Assembly (NCBI GenBank): GCA_003501385.1
Contig: DNPN01000193.1
Location: forward strand, 1-6,653
Length of the DNA: 6,653 nucleotides
Direction: 5' to 3'
Source of the DNA: Rhizobium sp.
GTDB taxonomy: Bacteria > Pseudomonadota > Alphaproteobacteria > Rhizobiales > Rhizobiaceae
The translations under genes and the position numbers were made by a program. Of this stretch, positions 5,402 to 6,653 are shown in pieces. The notes under the pieces are model-generated. The model did not search any database and was not told the origin of the DNA. It worked only from the letters and a program-made list of their open reading frames with translations. The number at the start of each line of letters is the position of its first letter. Position 1 is the stretch's first letter.

Positions 5402-6628
5402 ATGTCCGTTTCTCCAATTAAGGGCGTCGTTCGCGCCGCTGATGCTTCAGACGTTGCCGCAACCAAAAATGAAGCGGGTCACGGTGTCGGTGCTGACAAG
5501 CAGGCTGAGCTTCACGATGCGCGGGCTGAAGTTTCAGTGCCTCCGAAGGTCTCTGGTGCGACAGCTGGAAAAACCGCCAAAAAGCGTAGTCCGGTGCTTC
5601 CGGTGATCTTGCTGGCAATTCTGGCTGGTGGTGGTTACTACGGCTATGATTGGTGGACTGAAGGTCGTTTCATGGTGTCAACCGATGACGCCTACATCAG
5701 TGGTGATATGGCAACCATCTCTCCCAAAGTCACAGGCTATGTTAAAACGGTTTTAATCGTTGATAATCAGCATGTGAAGGCTGGCGATGTGATGCTCACG
5801 CTTGACGATGGCGATTATCGCATTGCCCTGGATCAGGCCAAAAGCCAGCTTGCCACGCAAAAGCTGACGGTTGAACGTATTGAAGCACAGGTCAAGGGTG
5901 GTATCGCCTCGGTTGAACAGGCGCAGGCGCAGCTTCTATCTGCGCAGGCCACATTGCACACAGCAGAACTGACTTTCAACCGCGTGACCGATCTTCGGGC
6001 GCAGTCGGTCAAGTCGCAGGCCGAGTTGGATACGGCGACCTCGGGGCTTGAGACGGGCAAGGCCAATGTTGCTGCAGCTGTGGCGGCCGTTGCTTCAGCC
6101 CAGGCGAATGTGCTTGTTTTGAAAGCCCAGAAGGCCGAGGCGCAAGCAGGCGTTCTGACGGAAGAGCTTGCTGTTCAGCAGGCTGAGCGCAACCTCGATT
6201 TCACAATTCTGCGCGCACCTTATGATGGCGTGATTGGCAATCTGGGTGTGCAGGTGGGTAATCTTGTCTCCAGCACCACGCATCTGGCCTCGCTTGTGCC
6301 AGTGGAGCATCTTTATATCGATGCGAATTTCAAGGAAACGCAGATTTCCAAGATTGTGCCCGGCTCCAAGGCCAGACTTCACGTTGATGCTTATGGCAAG
6401 GAGCCGATTGAAGGCACGGTCGTGTCTCTTGCAGCTGGATCTGGTTCGGTCTTCTCCATGTTGCCAGCCGAAAATGCCACTGGCAATTTCACCAAGATCA
6501 TCCAGCGCGTGCCCGTTCGCATTTCTATTCCTGCCGATGTGCTTGAGAAGGGCCATCTGAAGGCTGGTCTGAGTGTTGTGGTGGATGTGGATACTCGCAC
6601 GGCACCCAAGACGTCTGATGCGCAGTAA
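5402..6628 (+). CDS. emrA: EmrA/HlyD-family efflux membrane fusion protein
   Basis: Periplasmic adaptor that links an inner-membrane transporter, usually EmrB of the major facilitator superfamily, to an outer-membrane channel for drug export. The 408 residues comprise a cytoplasmic tail of about 63 residues, one transmembrane anchor (about 64-83), the first half of the lipoyl-like domain (STDDAYISGDMATISPKVTG, 93-112), a long alanine/glutamine-rich coiled-coil hairpin (about 140-265), and the second lipoyl half (DFTILRAPYDGVIGNLGVQV, 266-285). The EmrA signature YIDANFKETQI (305-315) and SVFSMLPAENATGNFTKIIQ (349-368) follow. ATG 5402 is chosen because GGTGG lies 5 bases ahead; an upstream in-frame ATG (5318) falls inside the promoter. 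The TAA stop is supplied by the repeat that follows. No emrB is visible before the window ends, so the pump partner is an expectation. Confidence 0.9.
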   Translation: MSVSPIKGVVRAADASDVAATKNEAGHGVGADKQAELHDARAEVSVPPKVSGATAGKTAKKRSPVLPVILLAILAGGGYYGYDWWTEGRFMVSTDDAYISGDMATISPKVTGYVKTVLIVDNQHVKAGDVMLTLDDGDYRIALDQAKSQLATQKLTVERIEAQVKGGIASVEQAQAQLLSAQATLHTAELTFNRVTDLRAQSVKSQAELDTATSGLETGKANVAAAVAAVASAQANVLVLKAQKAEAQAGVLTEELAVQQAERNLDFTILRAPYDGVIGNLGVQVGNLVSSTTHLASLVPVEHLYIDANFKETQISKIVPGSKARLHVDAYGKEPIEGTVVSLAAGSGSVFSMLPAENATGNFTKIIQRVPVRISIPADVLEKGHLKAGLSVVVDVDTRTAPKTSDAQ

Positions 6629-6653
6629 AGTTTGTCAGGGAAAAGTGGAACCC
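6626..6653. repeat. Palindromic intergenic repeat, copy 2 (cut by the window edge)
   Basis: Bases 6626-6650 are identical to 20-44; the match runs to 27 of 28 bases at the window end. Its first three bases are the TAA stop codon of the emrA-type gene. Unlike copy 1, the sequence on the left is coding and does not form the CCTGACA hairpin. The right half is outside the window. Confidence 0.75.

Overview
The window looks like chromosomal DNA of an alphaproteobacterium, most likely from the Rhizobiales (Rhizobiaceae or Brucellaceae). The signs are the protein sequences, the TTGAC-type promoters, a motif matching the alphaproteobacterial general-stress sigma factor EcfG, and a palindromic intergenic repeat of a kind I recall from rhizobial and Brucella/Ochrobactrum genomes. 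Genus is not resolved. No insertion sequence, phage gene, CRISPR array or tRNA gene was seen.

Layout, left to right. (1) Bases 1-172 hold a copy of the repeat fused to a hairpin (8-60), a strong bidirectional terminator (75-107) and the terminator of lysS (134-170). (2) lysS (lysyl-tRNA synthetase, class II) and gltX (glutamyl-tRNA synthetase, class I) lie on the minus strand, 108 bp apart, each with its own hairpin after the stop; gltX is upstream. (3) The gap 3233-3708 carries the gltX promoter and leader and, on the plus strand, a GGAAC-N17-CGTT promoter followed about 165 nt later by a hairpin terminator with no convincing ORF between: a candidate stress-induced small RNA, the most interesting item here. 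(4) A TerC-family membrane protein gene (minus), with its own promoter overlapping the stop codon of the upstream gene. (5) A TetR/AcrR-type repressor gene (minus, TTG start) diverges from (6) an EmrA/HlyD-type membrane fusion protein gene (plus), whose stop codon is the first three bases of a second copy of the repeat at the right edge.

The two synthetases supply charged tRNA for translation. The tetR-emrA pair has the architecture of a self-contained drug-efflux module: the promoters are superimposed face to face and a GAACGG-TT-CCGTTC operator sits on the predicted emrA start site. An inner-membrane EmrB-type transporter would be expected just beyond the right edge but is not visible. TerC follows tetR but probably has independent transcription and a metal-homeostasis role. 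Promoters, operator and small RNA are inferred by eye; the five protein families are secure.
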